Of a DNA stretch of 64,000 nucleotides, positions 8,163 through 19,698 are shown piece by piece (the stretch's first letter is position 1; each line of letters opens with the position of its first letter). A program made the translations under genes and the position numbers. The stretch is from Solimonas flava DSM 18980. Its GTDB lineage: Bacteria; Pseudomonadota; Gammaproteobacteria; Nevskiales; Nevskiaceae. The notes beneath the pieces are model-generated. The model saw only the letters and a list, made by a program, of their open reading frames with translations. It was not told the origin of the DNA and did no database searches. The DNA is taken from positions 1-64,000 of the forward strand of contig NZ_AUFV01000003.1 of NCBI RefSeq assembly GCF_000426685.1. Direction: 5' to 3'.

Positions 8163-9998
8163 ATGAAGCTGAGATGGCTATGGCCGGCCGCGCTCGCGGC
8201 CGTCGCGCTGGGGGTGCTGGTCTTTCTCGTGCGCATGACGCAGAGCGTCGATGCCGACCGGCATCGCGCGCGTCTCGAACTGCTGCGCCGCGCCGACAAC
8301 CTCGACATCGCGCTGAACCGCGCGTTCACGCAGACCCGCGCCAGCTCGCTGACCGACGCCGCCGCCGACCGCTCGAAGATCACCGCCGAACTCGGCGCGA
8401 CGCTCGACGCGCTCGACAAGGGCGAGCACTCGCTGCGCGGCCTGAGCCCGGAACTCGACCGGCGCCTCGACGCCTTCCTCGACACCATCGACTCCAAGTT
8501 CGAGCTCGGCTTCGACTTCGAGGCGCGCAGCACGCTGCTGACACAGCGCGCGATCAACACCATCGACGCGGTGCCGGCGCGCATCGCCGAGGCCGTCGCC
8601 GCGCTGCCGCCGGGCGCGCCCGAGGCGCTGCGCACGCTGCTCAGCCAGCTGCAGAGCCAGATCACCAATTACGGTGTCACGCCGACGCCGACCAACGCAC
8701 CGGAAATCCGTGCCACGCTCGACGAGCTGGACAAGCTGTCGGCGGCGCAGCCGGCACCGCTGCGCGACGCGGTGCGCGAACTGCGTACGCTCGGCGAGCA
8801 GGCGCTCGACGACAAGGGCGAGCTGGTCAGCATGTTCCGCGACTTCCTGTCGCGTCCGACCGGCGCGCAGTTGCAGGCGGTCGAGCAGGCCTATCTCGGC
8901 TGGTACGAAGGCCAGCTCGCCGAGGTCAACCGCTACCGCCTGATCCTCGCCGCCTACACGGCGCTGCTGCTGCTGATCCTGGCCTGGCTCGGTCTGCGTC
9001 TGCGCCGCAGCTACCGCGAGCTGGACCGCGCCAACGCCGAGCTGTCGCATGCCAACGAGCATCTCGAAGAGCAGGTCGAAACGCGTACGCACGATCTTTC
9101 GCAGGCGCTCGACGAGCTGCGCGCCTCGCAGGCGCAGCTCGTGCAGTCGGAAAAGATGGCCTCGCTCGGCCAGATGGTGGCCGGCGTCGCCCACGAGATC
9201 AACACGCCGCTCGGCTATGCGCGCAGCAACGCCGAGATCGTGCGCGGCTCGCTCGCCGACCTGCGCCAGCTGTGCGGCGCGCAGAACCGCGCGCTCGACC
9301 TGCTGACCGACGAGCGCGCGCGCGAGGACGAGGTCGCGCAGGCGATGGCGACCGCGCAGGCGCTGCGCGAGTCGATCGACGCCGAGGCGCTGGCCGGCGA
9401 CCTCGACGGCCTGCTCGCCGACACCGACCACGGCCTGCTGCAGATCGCCGAACTGGTCGCCAGCCTCAAGGATTTCTCGCGCGTCGACCGCTCGCGCCAC
9501 GACCTGTTCAACGTCAACGACGGCCTCGACTCGGCGCTGAAGATCGCGCACAACCAGCTCAAGGGCCGCATCGAGGTGATCCGCCAGTACGGCGCGCTGC
9601 CGGCGATCGAGTGCTCGCCGTCGCAGCTCAACCAGGTGTTCCTCAACCTCATCACCAACGCCGCGCAGGCGATCGCCGGCGCCGGCCACGAAAGCGGACG
9701 CATCTACCTGCACACGCAGGCCGAGGGCGAGAGCATCGCGATCCGCATCCTCGATACCGGCGCCGGCATGAGCGAGGACGTGCGTGCGCGCATCTTCGAG
9801 CCGTTCTTCACGACCAAGCCGGTCGGCCAGGGCACCGGCCTCGGCCTGTCGATCGTGTTCCGCATCATCGAGGACCACGGCGGGCGCATCGAGGTGCGCT
9901 CGACGCCCGGCAAGGGCAGCGCGTTCACGATCCGCCTGCCGCTGCGCCAGCCGCGCGCCAGCGCGGCGCCGCTCGAAGCCGACGCGCTGGTCGCCTGA
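8163..9998 (+). CDS. Membrane sensor histidine kinase with helical periplasmic (DAHL-like) sensor
   Basis: A 611-residue protein. One membrane segment lies near residues 7-24 and a second near 259-280, with an all-helical, Asp/Arg-rich periplasmic region between them resembling DAHL sensor domains. A coiled coil follows. The phospho-acceptor box VAHEINTPLG has H344. The ATPase domain carries NLITNAAQ, DTGAGM and GTGLGLSI. A GGGGGAG ribosome-binding site stands 9 bases before the ATG at 8163, favouring it over an upstream ATG at 8139. The cognate receiver protein follows at 10087. The signal sensed is unknown. Confidence 0.9.
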   Translation: MKLRWLWPAALAAVALGVLVFLVRMTQSVDADRHRARLELLRRADNLDIALNRAFTQTRASSLTDAAADRSKITAELGATLDALDKGEHSLRGLSPELDRRLDAFLDTIDSKFELGFDFEARSTLLTQRAINTIDAVPARIAEAVAALPPGAPEALRTLLSQLQSQITNYGVTPTPTNAPEIRATLDELDKLSAAQPAPLRDAVRELRTLGEQALDDKGELVSMFRDFLSRPTGAQLQAVEQAYLGWYEGQLAEVNRYRLILAAYTALLLLILAWLGLRLRRSYRELDRANAELSHANEHLEEQVETRTHDLSQALDELRASQAQLVQSEKMASLGQMVAGVAHEINTPLGYARSNAEIVRGSLADLRQLCGAQNRALDLLTDERAREDEVAQAMATAQALRESIDAEALAGDLDGLLADTDHGLLQIAELVASLKDFSRVDRSRHDLFNVNDGLDSALKIAHNQLKGRIEVIRQYGALPAIECSPSQLNQVFLNLITNAAQAIAGAGHESGRIYLHTQAEGESIAIRILDTGAGMSEDVRARIFEPFFTTKPVGQGTGLGLSIVFRIIEDHGGRIEVRSTPGKGSAFTIRLPLRQPRASAAPLEADALVA

Positions 9999-10030
9999 TT
10001 TCCCCCACTCCCGAGCAAGGACGCCACCGC

Positions 10031-10090
10031 ATGCATCTCTCCCCTTCCGGCCACGCAGGAAGCCGCCGCGCGCGGCGCGCGGCGCCATGA
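10031..10090 (+). CDS. Possible 19-codon coupling ORF
   Basis: A short reading frame, ATG to TGA, lies wholly in the gap between the histidine kinase and the receiver gene. AAGGA stands about 9 bases before its ATG, and its stop overlaps the receiver start (ATGA at 10087-10090). The peptide is Arg-rich at its end. This layout suggests translational coupling; whether it is translated is inference. Confidence 0.35.
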   Translation: MHLSPSGHAGSRRARRAAP

Positions 10091-11025
10091 GCGAGACCGC
10101 CGCCACCCGCGCCCGCGTGCTGTTCGTCGACGACGAGCCGCGCGTGCTGACGACGATGCGCATCCTGTTCCGCAGCCGCTACGAGCTGTTCTTCGCCGAC
10201 GGCGGCGGCAGCGCGCTCGAACTGCTGAAGACGCAGCCGGTCGACGTCATCGTCAGCGACCAGCGCATGCCCGGAATGAGCGGCATCGAGCTGCTGCGCG
10301 CCGCGCGCGAGCTGAACCCGCAGGCGATGCGCATCCTGCTGACCGGCTATTCCGATCTCAACGCGATCATCGGCTCGATCAACGAGGGCGAGATCTTCCG
10401 CTTCGTCAACAAGCCGTGGTCGAACGAAGACCTGACGGCGACCATCGCGCGCGCCGTCAGCGCCGCGCGCGTGACGCAGGCGGCGGCGCGGCCGGACAGC
10501 ACGCCGGAGGCGGGCGGCGGCCCGACGCCCGGGGTGCTGGTGCTCGACGACGACCCGCAGGTTCCGCCGAAGATCCAGGCGATTCTCGGCGGCGACTTCC
10601 GCGTCTTCGGCGCGCGCACGATGGACGATGCCGTCGGCCATCTCGAGCGCGAGCCGATCGGCGTCGTGATCTCGGACACGCGCGTGCAGGACAACCCGGT
10701 GGTCGCGCTGATCGGCACGCTCAAGCAGCACCGCCCGGAACTGGTCTCGGTGATCCTCACCGAGCGCGCCGACGCCGGCAGCGCGATCGACCTCATCAAC
10801 CAGGGCCAGATCTACCGCTTCATCACCAAGCCGATCCACGACAGCCAGTGCAAGATCGCCGTCAACTCGGCGCTCAAGCAGCACCAGCGGCTCGCGCAGA
10901 GCCCGGACCTCGCACAGCGCTATCAGGTCGAGCGCGCGCCGGAGCCGGCGCCCGGCGCGGTCGCCGGCCAGGCGCTGCTGGAGCGCGTGAAGACGCTGCG
11001 CAGCTGGGTGCGGCGCTGGGTCTGA
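10087..11025 (+). CDS. Tandem-receiver response regulator without output domain
   Basis: A 312-residue protein with two receiver domains. The first (about residues 10-130) has VDDEP, phospho-acceptor D58 in VSDQRMPGMSG, LTGYSD and VNKPW, as in RpfG-like receivers. The second (about 148-265) has LDDDP, D197 in ISDTRVQDN, ILTER and ITKP. No DNA-binding, GGDEF or HD-GYP domain follows, only a ~45-residue tail. It probably acts as a phospho-relay or protein-interaction partner of the kinase upstream. The start overlaps the preceding mini-ORF. Confidence 0.88.
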   Translation: MSETAATRARVLFVDDEPRVLTTMRILFRSRYELFFADGGGSALELLKTQPVDVIVSDQRMPGMSGIELLRAARELNPQAMRILLTGYSDLNAIIGSINEGEIFRFVNKPWSNEDLTATIARAVSAARVTQAAARPDSTPEAGGGPTPGVLVLDDDPQVPPKIQAILGGDFRVFGARTMDDAVGHLEREPIGVVISDTRVQDNPVVALIGTLKQHRPELVSVILTERADAGSAIDLINQGQIYRFITKPIHDSQCKIAVNSALKQHQRLAQSPDLAQRYQVERAPEPAPGAVAGQALLERVKTLRSWVRRWV

Positions 11026-11053
11026 CGCGGCACCGCGCGCGCCGCGGCGCCGC

Positions 11054-12934
<1,881 letters not shown>

Positions 12935-12989
12935 GACGCTCCTCCGACTCATGGCTCGTTGCGAGACAGCCGCGCCGGCGCACTGACTC

Positions 12990-13005
12990 GAAACGATACA
13001 GTTTC
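12990..13005. promoter_or_regulatory. Candidate activator-binding palindrome
   Basis: GAAAC-N2-TA-N2-GTTTC is a perfect 5-bp inverted repeat around a central TA. It lies about 85 bases upstream of the -24/-12 element, in the range expected for an enhancer site of the adjacent sigma-54 activator. Confidence 0.4.
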
Positions 13006-13087
13006 ATTCGCGCCCAGGCCTTTTCCGCACTCGTTAAGGCCTTGATGCGGCGTTTTATTTCGCCGTCTTTCGTGCGCGCTTCGAGGA

Positions 13088-13104
13088 TGGCACAGAGCCT
13101 GCCT
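13088..13104 (+). promoter_or_regulatory. Sigma-54 (-24/-12) promoter
   Basis: TGGCAC-N5-CTGCC has the invariant GG and GC dinucleotides at exactly the spacing sigma-54 requires (12 bases from first G to G). It points toward the outer-membrane protein gene at 13213 and lies in the intergenic space shared with the AcoR-type activator. Confidence 0.6.
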
Positions 13105-13212
13105 TATCTCAATTTGCGACGCCGGCCGCGAATCCGCGAACGGCGCCAGCAGCCCATGCACGGATCGCCCGCGAAGCGGCCGGCATCGATAACGAACTGG
13201 AGGAAGACTCGA

Positions 13213-14118
13213 ATGACGATGCACAAGCAGACGTCCGCGTGCCGCGCACGCGCCATCCTGACGGCGGCGATCCTCGGACTCGGCGGCGCGCTGTCGCCGG
13301 CGGCCTGGGCGGTCGACGTCGACGCCGGCGACTACACGGCGCTGCCGGGCGGCACCAATCTCGGCCTGCTGTACTACCAGTACGCGACGCGCGACAAACT
13401 CTACGCCGACGGCGACAAGGCGCCGATCGATCCGCAGCTCGACTCGAACGTCGGCATCGCGCGCGGCGTGCACTTCATGGACATCGGCGGTTACATCGTC
13501 GATCCGCAGTTCCTGCTGCCGTTCGGCAAACTCGAAGCCAAGGACGACATCGCCGCGCTCGGCGACGCCAGCGGCGTCGGCGACCTGATCCTGGCGGCGA
13601 CGGTCTGGCTGGTGAACCAGCCGAAGACCAGCACCTACTTCGGCATCACGCCGTTCCTCTACCTGCCGACCGGCAGCTACGACCACCAGGACGCGCTCAA
13701 CCTCGGCGAGAACCGCTGGAAGTTCGCGCTGCAGGCCGGCTACATCACCGGGCTCACCGACAAGCTGCTGCTCGATCTGATCGGCGACGTCACCGTCTAC
13801 GGCAAGAACGACGAGTATGGTGCGAGCAAGGCCGAGCTCAAGCAGGACCCGTCGTTCCAGCTGCAGACCTTCCTGCGCTACCAGCTGCGTCCGAACTGGG
13901 ATCTGCGCGGCGGCCTGTCGTACAGCTTCGGCGGCGAGACCGAGGTCGACGGCATCAACCAGGACGACAAGCTCCGCACGCTGAAGATGCAGCTCGGCAC
14001 CGCCTGGTTCGTGCTGCCGACGCTGCAGCTGATGGCCAACTACGGACGCGATCTCGACGTCGAGAATGGCTTCAAGGAGGCCAACCGTATCAATCTGCGC
14101 GTGCTCACGGTGTTCTGA
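13213..14118 (+). CDS. MetA-pathway/phenol-degradation-type outer-membrane protein
   Basis: A 301-residue exported protein. The signal peptide ends near AAWA|VDV. The mature part alternates short polar turns with amphipathic strands (for example TYFGITPFLYLPTGSYD) and ends LRVLTVF, as expected of a beta-barrel. It resembles the Phenol_MetA_deg family of putative outer-membrane channels found beside aromatic and alcohol catabolic genes. It probably admits or senses the substrate oxidised by the following genes. The ATG at 13213 has AGGAAG about 8 bases ahead. It is the first gene after the sigma-54 promoter. Confidence 0.8.
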   Translation: MTMHKQTSACRARAILTAAILGLGGALSPAAWAVDVDAGDYTALPGGTNLGLLYYQYATRDKLYADGDKAPIDPQLDSNVGIARGVHFMDIGGYIVDPQFLLPFGKLEAKDDIAALGDASGVGDLILAATVWLVNQPKTSTYFGITPFLYLPTGSYDHQDALNLGENRWKFALQAGYITGLTDKLLLDLIGDVTVYGKNDEYGASKAELKQDPSFQLQTFLRYQLRPNWDLRGGLSYSFGGETEVDGINQDDKLRTLKMQLGTAWFVLPTLQLMANYGRDLDVENGFKEANRINLRVLTVF

Positions 14119-14177
14119 GCGTGCGGCTCGCACCTTTTTCGCATCGCGGCATCCATTCGTAGAAACGAGGAGAGAAC

Positions 14178-16289
14178 ATGAGACCGAATTCCATCCGTCC
14201 GCGCGCCGCCTGGCCGGCGGCGCTCGGCGCGACGCTGCTGACGCTGGCGCTCGCCGGCGCGGCGCACGCCGCGGCGCCGGCGGCCAACGTCAACGAGGCG
14301 CGCGTGATCGCCAACGCCGCGGTCGGCAAGGACTGGCCGACCAACGGCTACGACTACGCCGGCACGCGCTTCAGCCCGCTCAAGCAGATCAACGCCGGCA
14401 ACGTCGGCCAGCTCGGCCTGGCCTGGTCGTACGACCTCGAATCGACGCGCGGCATCGAGGCCACGCCGATCGTCGTCGACGGCGTGATGTACGTCAGCGC
14501 GTCGTGGAGCGTGGTGCACGCGATCGACGTGCGCAGCGGCAAGCGCCTGTGGACCTACGACCCGCAGGTGCCGCGGCGCAACGCCTTCAAGGCCTGCTGC
14601 GATGTCGTCAACCGCGGCGTCGCCGTGCACGAGGGCAAGGTCTACGTCGGCTCGCTCGACGGCCGCCTGATCGCGATCGACGCGCGCACCGGCAAGAAGA
14701 TCTGGGCGCAGGACACCATCATCGACCACTCGCGCGCCTACACCGTCACCGGCGCGCCGCGCGTGTTCAAGAACAAGGTGATCATCGGCAACGGCGGCGC
14801 CGAATTCGGCGTGCGCGGCTACATCACCGCCTACGACGCCGACACCGGCAAGCAGGCCTGGCGCTGGTTCGTGGTGCCGGGCGACCCGTCCAAGCCGTAC
14901 GAGGACGCGTCGATGGAGAAAGCCGCCAAGACCTGGGATCCGGCCGGCAAGTACTGGGAAGCCGGCGGCGGCGGCACGGTCTGGAACTCGATGGTCTACG
15001 ACCCCGAGCTGAACCTGATGTACATCGGCACCGGCAACGGCTCGCCGTGGTCGCACCGCCAGCGCAGCCCGGCCGGCGGCGACAATCTGTACCTCGCCTC
15101 GATCGTCGCGCTGAACCCGGACAACGGCCAGTACGTCTGGCACTACCAGGAAACGCCCGGCGACAACTGGGACTACACCTCGACGCAGGACCTGATCCTC
15201 GCCGACCTCAAGCTCGACGGCAAAACGCGCAAGGTCATCCTGCACGCGCCGAAGAACGGCTTCTTCTTCGTCGTCGACCGCAGCAACGGCCAGTTCATCT
15301 CGGCGAAGAACTTCGTCGACGTGAACTGGGCGACCGGCTACGACAAGAACGGCCGGCCGATCGAGATCGCCAACGCGCGCTCGGCCGACAAGCCCTTCGA
15401 CATCATTCCGGGCCCGTTCGGCGGCCACAACTGGCACTCGATGTCGTTCAGCCCGCTGACCGGCCTCGCCTACTTCCCGGTACAGAACGTGCCGCTGAAC
15501 CTGGCCGAGGACAAGCGCTGGAAGGGTCACGGCAGCAACGAACCGGGCCAGCCGATGAGCGGCATCGGCTGGAACACGGCGATGCAGATCAACGCGCAGG
15601 CGCCGAAGAGCAAGCCGTTCGGCGCGCTGATCGCCTGGGACCCGGTGCAGCAGCGCGAAGCCTGGCGCCAGGACCACGTCTCGCCGTGGAACGGCGGCAC
15701 GCTTGCCACCGCCGGCAACCTCGTCTTCGAGGGCACCGCCGACGCGCGCTTCCTCGCCTACGACGCGACCACCGGCAAGAAGCTGTGGGACTCGCCGACC
15801 GGCACCGGCGTGATCGCCGCGCCGATCAGCTATGAGGTCGACGGCCGCCAGTACGTGTCGATCGCCGCCGGCTGGGGCGGCGTCTACGGCCAGTCGCAGC
15901 GCGCCAGCGAAGGCAATGTGCCGGGCACGGTCTATACCTTCGTGCTCGGCGGCAAGGCGCCGCTGCCGAAGTTCACCGAGTACCAGCGCGGTTCGCTGCT
16001 GGCCGGCGTCAAGTACGACCCCAAGGACGTCGCCGAAGGCACGGCGCTGTACGTCAGCAACTGCGTCTTCTGCCATGGCGTGCCCGGCGTCGACAAGGGC
16101 GGCAACCTGCCGAACCTCGGCTACGTCGACAAGCACTTCATCGAGCACCTCGACCAGTTCGTCTTCAACGGTCCGTTCGCGAGCGTCGGCATGCCGGACT
16201 TCACCGGCAAGCTGACGCCGGAGCAGGTCGAGCAGATCAAGGCCTTCATCCAGGGCACCGCCGACGCGGTCCGCCCGTCGCAGCCCTAG
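14178..16289 (+). CDS. PQQ-dependent quinohemoprotein alcohol dehydrogenase
   Basis: A 703-residue periplasmic enzyme. The signal peptide ends near AHA. An eight-bladed propeller with tryptophan-docking repeats (LAWSYDLEST, GKRLWTYDPQVP) follows. Vicinal cysteines C140-C141 (KACCD) form the disulphide that sits over PQQ. A C-terminal cytochrome c domain carries C629-x2-C632-H633 (CVFCHG) with a candidate Met ligand in VGMPDF. This is the type-II quinohemoprotein layout: it oxidises alcohols to aldehydes and passes electrons to a cytochrome or azurin. A GAGGAG ribosome-binding site precedes the start. An aldehyde dehydrogenase follows. PQQ synthesis genes are not in the window. Confidence 0.93.
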   Translation: MRPNSIRPRAAWPAALGATLLTLALAGAAHAAAPAANVNEARVIANAAVGKDWPTNGYDYAGTRFSPLKQINAGNVGQLGLAWSYDLESTRGIEATPIVVDGVMYVSASWSVVHAIDVRSGKRLWTYDPQVPRRNAFKACCDVVNRGVAVHEGKVYVGSLDGRLIAIDARTGKKIWAQDTIIDHSRAYTVTGAPRVFKNKVIIGNGGAEFGVRGYITAYDADTGKQAWRWFVVPGDPSKPYEDASMEKAAKTWDPAGKYWEAGGGGTVWNSMVYDPELNLMYIGTGNGSPWSHRQRSPAGGDNLYLASIVALNPDNGQYVWHYQETPGDNWDYTSTQDLILADLKLDGKTRKVILHAPKNGFFFVVDRSNGQFISAKNFVDVNWATGYDKNGRPIEIANARSADKPFDIIPGPFGGHNWHSMSFSPLTGLAYFPVQNVPLNLAEDKRWKGHGSNEPGQPMSGIGWNTAMQINAQAPKSKPFGALIAWDPVQQREAWRQDHVSPWNGGTLATAGNLVFEGTADARFLAYDATTGKKLWDSPTGTGVIAAPISYEVDGRQYVSIAAGWGGVYGQSQRASEGNVPGTVYTFVLGGKAPLPKFTEYQRGSLLAGVKYDPKDVAEGTALYVSNCVFCHGVPGVDKGGNLPNLGYVDKHFIEHLDQFVFNGPFASVGMPDFTGKLTPEQVEQIKAFIQGTADAVRPSQP

Positions 16290-16302
16290 CTCTCCCCCCT
16301 TG

Positions 16303-16325
16303 CCCCTCGCCTTGATGGCGAGGGG
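16303..16325 (+). terminator. Hairpin between alcohol and aldehyde dehydrogenases
   Basis: A perfect 9-bp stem, CCCCTCGCC/GGCGAGGGG with loop TTGAT, is followed by a weakly T-rich tail (ACTCTTCTT). It is a likely partial terminator or mRNA-stability element after the alcohol dehydrogenase. Confidence 0.6.
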
Positions 16326-16392
16326 ACTCTTCTTGGCCGTACCCCCCTTTCGCCTCAACCCGCGTCGTAGCCATACGACAGGAGATTCCACG

Positions 16393-17907
16393 ATGAACAT
16401 GATGACCGACGTCGCCAGCCTGCTCAGCCCCGGCGCCCGCGCCTTCCTCGACCGCCGCGAGCAGCGCATGCTGATCGGCGGCCGCTGGACCGACGCGCGC
16501 GACGGCGCGCGCTTCGACGTCATCAACCCGGCCGACGAATCGGTCGTCGCCACCGTGCCCGCGGCCGCGGCCGCCGACATCGAACTGGCAGTCGCCGCCG
16601 CGCGCCAGGCGCTCGAACACGGCGAATGGCCGCGCCTGCGCCCGGCGCAGCGCCAGCGCCTGCTGCTCAAGCTCGCCGACCTGATCGAACGCGACGCGCA
16701 GGTGCTCGCCGAAATCGAGTCGGTCGACAACGGCAAGTCGGCGGCGATCGCGCGCGCCGTCGACGTCACGCTGACCGTCGAGTTCTTCCGCTACATGGCC
16801 GGCTTCGCGACCAAGATCCACGGCGAGACGATCGACGTCTCGGTGCCGTACGCGCCGCCGGACGCCGAGTTCTTCGCCTACACGCGCCGCGAGCCGGTCG
16901 GCGTGGTCGCCGCCGTGGTGCCGTGGAACTTCCCGCTGCTGGTCGCGGCCTGGAAGCTGGCGCCGGCGCTGACCGCCGGCTGCACCGTGGTGCTCAAGCC
17001 GGCCGAGCAGACGCCGCTGTCGGCGCTGTATCTCGGCCAGCTGTTCGAGGAAGCGGGCTTCCCGGCCGGCGTCCTCAACATCGTCACCGGCGACGGCCCG
17101 TCGGCCGGCGCGCCGCTGGTCGCGCACCCGGGCATCCACAAGGTCAGCTTCACCGGCTCGACCGAGGTCGGCAAGCTGATCGGCAAGGCGGCGATGGACA
17201 ACATGACGCGCGTGACGCTCGAACTCGGCGGCAAGTCGCCGATGATCGTGCTCGACGACTGCGATCCGGAAGTGGCCGCGCAGGGCGCCGCCAATGCGAT
17301 CTTCTTCAACCACGGCCAGGTCTGCTGCGCCGGCTCGCGCCTGTACGTGCCGAAGAAGCTCTACGGCCGCGTCACCGAAGCGCTCGCCGGCCTCGCCGAC
17401 GCGCTGCCGATGGGCCACGGCCTCGACCCGCAGACGCAGCTCGGACCGCTGGTCTCGCAGGAGCAGCTCGACCGCGTCTGCGGCTACATCGAGCTCGGCC
17501 GCCAGCAGGGCGCGCGCGTGCTCAGCGGCGGCGGCCGCGCCGAGCGCCGCGGCTACTTCGTCAAGCCGACCGTGTTCGCCAGCGACGACGAGTCGCTGCG
17601 CATCGTCCGCGAGGAAATCTTCGGGCCGGTGGTGGTGGCGATGCCGTACGAGGATCTCGACGAAGTCGCGGCGCGCGCCAACGACACGCCGTTCGGCCTC
17701 GGCGCCAGCATCTGGTCGAAGGATCTGTCGCGCGTGCAGCGCCTGGTGCCGAAGATCAAGGCCGGCACGGTCTGGGTCAACTGCCACAACATGCTCGACT
17801 GCGCGGTGCCGTTCGGCGGCTACAAGCTGTCCGGCTTCGGCCGCGACATGGGCCGCGCCTCGCTCGACGCCTACCTCGAAACCAAGTCGGTCTTCATGGC
17901 GGTATGA
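16393..17907 (+). CDS. NAD(P)+-dependent aldehyde dehydrogenase
   Basis: A 504-residue member of the ALDH superfamily of normal length. The Glu motif is in TLELGGKSP, and catalytic Cys311 lies in [22 protein letters not shown] and [11 protein letters not shown] mark the cofactor-binding fold. It oxidises the aldehyde made by the alcohol dehydrogenase to the carboxylate. GGAG precedes the ATG at 16393. Its stop overlaps the ATG of the next ligase gene (ATGA), indicating tight coupling of acid formation and CoA activation. Confidence 0.93.
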   Translation: MNMMTDVASLLSPGARAFLDRREQRMLIGGRWTDARDGARFDVINPADESVVATVPAAAAADIELAVAAARQALEHGEWPRLRPAQRQRLLLKLADLIERDAQVLAEIESVDNGKSAAIARAVDVTLTVEFFRYMAGFATKIHGETIDVSVPYAPPDAEFFAYTRREPVGVVAAVVPWNFPLLVAAWKLAPALTAGCTVVLKPAEQTPLSALYLGQLFEEAGFPAGVLNIVTGDGPSAGAPLVAHPGIHKVSFTGSTEVGKLIGKAAMDNMTRVTLELGGKSPMIVLDDCDPEVAAQGAANAIFFNHGQVCCAGSRLYVPKKLYGRVTEALAGLADALPMGHGLDPQTQLGPLVSQEQLDRVCGYIELGRQQGARVLSGGGRAERRGYFVKPTVFASDDESLRIVREEIFGPVVVAMPYEDLDEVAARANDTPFGLGASIWSKDLSRVQRLVPKIKAGTVWVNCHNMLDCAVPFGGYKLSGFGRDMGRASLDAYLETKSVFMAV

Positions 17908-19628
17908 CGATGGCTGCCCGCGACATCATCGCCGCGGACGCCCCCAGCCACGTGCGCGGCGCGGCGGCGCCGCCGCTGCTCGACCTCAGCATCGGCGCCG
18001 CGCTCGACGCGGCCGTCGCGCGCCACGGTGCGCGCGACGCGCTGGTGGTCCGCCAGCAGGGCATCCGCTGGACCTGGGCCGAGCTGCGCGAGCAGGTCGA
18101 CACCGTCGCCGCGCGGCTGCTGGCGCTGGGCCTGGCGCCCGGCGACCGCGTCGGCATCTGGTCGCCGAACCGCGTCGAGTGGGTGCTCGCGCAGTTCGCG
18201 ACCGCGCGCGCCGGCCTGATCCTGGTCAGCCTCAATCCCGCCTACCGGCGCCACGAGATCGAGTACGCGCTGAACAAGGTCGGCTGCCGCGCGCTGATCC
18301 TGGCGCCGGCGTTCAAGAGCAGCGACTACGCCGGCATGATCGCGGCGCTGGCACCGGAGCTGGCGCACTGCGCGCCCGGCGCGCTGCAGGCGGCGCGGCT
18401 GCCGGCGCTGCGCCTGGTCGTCTGCACGGCGCCGCAGCCGCCGCCGGGCATGCTGGCCTTCGCCGAGCTGCAGCGCGACGCCGGCGGCGCCGAGCGCGCG
18501 CAGCTGGCCGCGGCGGCGGCCGCGGTCGATCCGCGCGACGCGGTCAACATCCAGTTCACCTCGGGCACCACCGGCGCGCCGAAGGGCGCGACGCTGAGCC
18601 ATCGCAACATCCTCAACAACGGCTACTGCGTCGGCCGCGCGATGCGCCTGAGCGAGCACGACCGCCTGTGCATCCCGGTGCCGCTGTACCACTGCTTCGG
18701 CATGGTGATGGGCAACCTCGCCTGCCTGACGCACGGCGCCTGCATGGTCTACCCGGGCGAGGGCTTCGATCCGCTCGCGGTGCTGCAGACCGTGCAGGAC
18801 GAACGCTGCACCGCGCTGCACGGCGTGCCGACCATGTTCATCGCCGAGCTGGAACACCCGCGCTTCGCCGAGTTCGATTTGTCGAGCCTGCGCACCGGCA
18901 TCATGGCCGGCGCGCCGTGCCCGGTCGAAGTGATGCGCAAGGTGATGGAACGCATGCACCTGCGCGAGATCACCATCGCCTACGGCATGACCGAGACTTC
19001 GCCGGTCAGCTTCCAGGGCGCCGTCGACGATCCGCTCGAGCGCCGCGTGTCGACTGTCGGCCGCGTGCAGCCGCATCTGGAAGCCAGGATCGTCGACGAG
19101 CGCGGCGCGATCGTGCCGCGCGGCACCAAGGGCGAGCTGCTGGTGCGCGGCTACTCGGTGATGCTCGGCTACTGGGACGACGACGAGAAGACGCGCGAGG
19201 CGGTCGACGCGGACGGCTGGATGCGGACCGGCGACCTCGGCGCGATCGACGCGGCCGGCTACTGCAGCATCCTCGGCCGCGCCAAGGACATGGTGATCCG
19301 CGGCGGCGAGAACATCTATCCGCGCGAGATCGAGGAGTTCCTCTACCGCCATCCGCAGATCCGCGACGTGCAGGTGGTCGGCGTGCCCGACCCGCGCTTC
19401 GGCGAGGAGCTGTGCGCCTGCGTCGTCGTGCAGCCGGGCGCGACGCTCGACGCGGAAGCGGTGCGCGCGTTCTGCCGCGACGAGATCGCGCCGTTCAAGG
19501 TGCCGCGCTACGTACTGCTGGTCGAGGAATTTCCGATGACGGTCACCGGCAAGATCCAGAAATTCATGCTGCGGCGCCTGGCGAGCGAGCGGCTCGGCCT
19601 GCAGGCGCCGGACGGCGGCGCGGCCTGA
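17904..19628 (+). CDS. Acyl-CoA synthetase (AMP-forming), FadD/AcsA-like
   Basis: A 574-residue ANL-superfamily ligase. The P-loop-like motif is [20 protein letters not shown]. Other core motifs are [11 protein letters not shown], the hinge region [22 protein letters not shown], and the C-terminal catalytic Lys in TGKIQKF. It converts a carboxylic acid to its CoA ester with ATP. The start is the ATG overlapping the aldehyde dehydrogenase stop. Gene order implies the acid comes from that enzyme. Chain-length preference cannot be told from sequence. Confidence 0.9.
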   Translation: MTMAARDIIAADAPSHVRGAAAPPLLDLSIGAALDAAVARHGARDALVVRQQGIRWTWAELREQVDTVAARLLALGLAPGDRVGIWSPNRVEWVLAQFATARAGLILVSLNPAYRRHEIEYALNKVGCRALILAPAFKSSDYAGMIAALAPELAHCAPGALQAARLPALRLVVCTAPQPPPGMLAFAELQRDAGGAERAQLAAAAAAVDPRDAVNIQFTSGTTGAPKGATLSHRNILNNGYCVGRAMRLSEHDRLCIPVPLYHCFGMVMGNLACLTHGACMVYPGEGFDPLAVLQTVQDERCTALHGVPTMFIAELEHPRFAEFDLSSLRTGIMAGAPCPVEVMRKVMERMHLREITIAYGMTETSPVSFQGAVDDPLERRVSTVGRVQPHLEARIVDERGAIVPRGTKGELLVRGYSVMLGYWDDDEKTREAVDADGWMRTGDLGAIDAAGYCSILGRAKDMVIRGGENIYPREIEEFLYRHPQIRDVQVVGVPDPRFGEELCACVVVQPGATLDAEAVRAFCRDEIAPFKVPRYVLLVEEFPMTVTGKIQKFMLRRLASERLGLQAPDGGAA

Positions 19629-19698
19629 GCGCGGCGCGAGGCGCGTGCGCTATCTTCGCCAAGACTTCGCATCCACACATAACCGGGAGCCGGACACG

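Noticed and set aside
14126-14142. Second sigma-54 promoter before the alcohol dehydrogenase
   Set aside because: TCGCAC-N5-TCGCA has the -12 GC but lacks the invariant GG at -24.
14040-16769. 909-residue open frame on the minus strand
   Set aside because: It is antisense to the alcohol dehydrogenase gene, whose signal peptide, CC pair and heme site are clear.
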